Below, piece by piece: positions 6,962 to 7,177 of a DNA stretch of 7,177 nt. Location: the NCBI GenBank assembly GCA_900552955.1, contig USBO01000092.1:1-7177 (forward strand), given 5' to 3'. Source of the DNA: an uncultured Alistipes sp. Lineage in GTDB: Bacteria > Bacteroidota > Bacteroidia > Bacteroidales > Rikenellaceae. A model generated the notes under the pieces. It ran no database searches, was not told the origin of the DNA, and was given only the letters and a program-made list of their open reading frames with translations. The position numbers and the translations under genes are program-made. The stretch's first letter is position 1. Each line of letters opens with the position of its first letter.

Positions 6962-6980
6962 ATACAATATTCTATTGTAT
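6962..6980. repeat. AT-rich 8-bp inverted repeat upstream of ORF6N promoter
   Basis: ATACAATA (6962-6969) and TATTGTAT (6973-6980) are exact reverse complements around TTC. The site lies about 32 bp upstream of the predicted -33 element of the ORF6N gene, where an operator or activator site could sit. The flanks are also AT-rich, in contrast to the genes of the window. Confidence 0.7.
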
Positions 6981-7024
6981 TCTATAGGGGCGTCCTTTGG
7001 TCGGAAAACGCATCGGATTGTATA

Positions 7025-7050
7025 TTTTATTGTACATCCTTTTATTGTAC
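7025..7050. repeat. tandem-spaced 11-bp direct repeat
   Basis: TTTTATTGTAC occurs at 7025-7035 and exactly again at 7040-7050, a 15-bp period with the 4-base spacer ATCC. The core ATTGTA also appears in the palindrome at 6973-6980 and at 7017-7022 (ATTGTA), giving four clustered copies in about 80 bp. Confidence 0.75.
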
Positions 7051-7085
7051 TTTTGGCTTGACCCAAAAGTACCAAAAGGTCAAGC
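7047..7085. repeat. conserved-looking inverted repeat with overlapping, pseudoknot-type pairing
   Basis: GTACTTTTGG (7047-7056) pairs perfectly with CCAAAAGTAC (7063-7072) around the 6-base loop CTTGAC. That loop and its edges, GCTTGACC (7056-7063), are in turn perfectly complementary to GGTCAAGC (7078-7085). The order arm A, arm B, A', B' is that of an H-type pseudoknot or of two alternative hairpins. A second CCAAAAG (7072-7078) offers a third option for arm A. From memory, near-identical sequence recurs between genes in many Bacteroidetes genomes and gives spurious short proteins. No T-tract follows on either side. Confidence 0.75.
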
Positions 7086-7112
7086 ACGGCGAAAAGCTGC
7101 GGGCTCGGGCCG

Positions 7113-7177
7113 CGGCGCTCGCTGAGCGATCACGAAAGACTGCGCTTTTCGCACGATCGCTCCGGGCGCTCACGCCG
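7113..7177. repeat. GC-rich interrupted inverted repeat at right edge
   Basis: Nested arms are CGGCG (7113-7117) with CGCCG (7173-7177), GAGCGATC (7124-7131) with GATCGCTC (7155-7162), and CGAAA (7133-7137) with TTTCG (7147-7151). Together they could fold into a long imperfect hairpin. It follows the 7047-7085 repeat directly and may be the other half of one dispersed element. The window ends inside or at the edge of it, so its full extent is unknown. Confidence 0.6.

Noticed and set aside
6961..7085. CRISPR array
   Set aside because: The repeats are short (11 bp), only two are exact, and spacers are 4 bases; no array geometry or cas gene is present.
7018..7125. Short plus-strand open frame reading ...WLDPKVPKGQ..., starting at TTG
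   Set aside because: It has no ATG, no promoter and lies on the inverted-repeat element. All frames here are partly open because of the repeat, and similar short predicted proteins I recall look like annotation artefacts of the dispersed sequence.

Overview
The window reads as a chromosomal segment of a GC-rich Bacteroidetes, most likely Alistipes or a close relative. The basis is GC-rich coding DNA, three putative promoters with the Bacteroidetes -7 element TAnnTTTG, a Bacteroidetes-type putative porin, and an ORF6N-domain gene of a kind common in gut Bacteroidales. The genus is an inference; the phylum is well supported.

Layout. On the minus strand, a promoter at about 2362-2390 drives manC (mannose-1-phosphate guanylyltransferase, 1257-2327). 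murF (1255 to beyond the left edge) follows with a single base between stop and start, so the two are probably one operon. A 277-bp intergenic region separates manC from a divergent plus-strand run: pssA (phosphatidylserine synthase, 2605-3327), an outer-membrane putative porin (3341-5494) and a small SLT-type lytic transglycosylase (5547-6230). Spacings in this run are 13 and 52 bp, and it ends at a strong hairpin terminator (6255-6285). A minus-strand ORF6N-domain gene (6296-6877) converges on that terminator. The last 300 bp carry its promoter and then a non-coding, repeat-rich stretch: an AT-rich palindrome, an 11-bp direct repeat, a 10-bp inverted repeat whose loop can pair further downstream, and a GC-rich interrupted inverted repeat running to the window edge.

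Function. The first five genes all concern the cell envelope: GDP-mannose for surface glycans, the last cytoplasmic peptidoglycan-precursor ligation, phosphatidylserine (and so phosphatidylethanolamine) synthesis, an outer-membrane barrel and a murein-cleaving enzyme. The right end looks accessory. The least ordinary signals are a 29-bp perfect palindrome inside the ORF6N coding sequence and the structured repeat element at 6961-7177. I see no CRISPR array, tRNA, rRNA or transposase, and no clear case for a wholly new multi-gene system.
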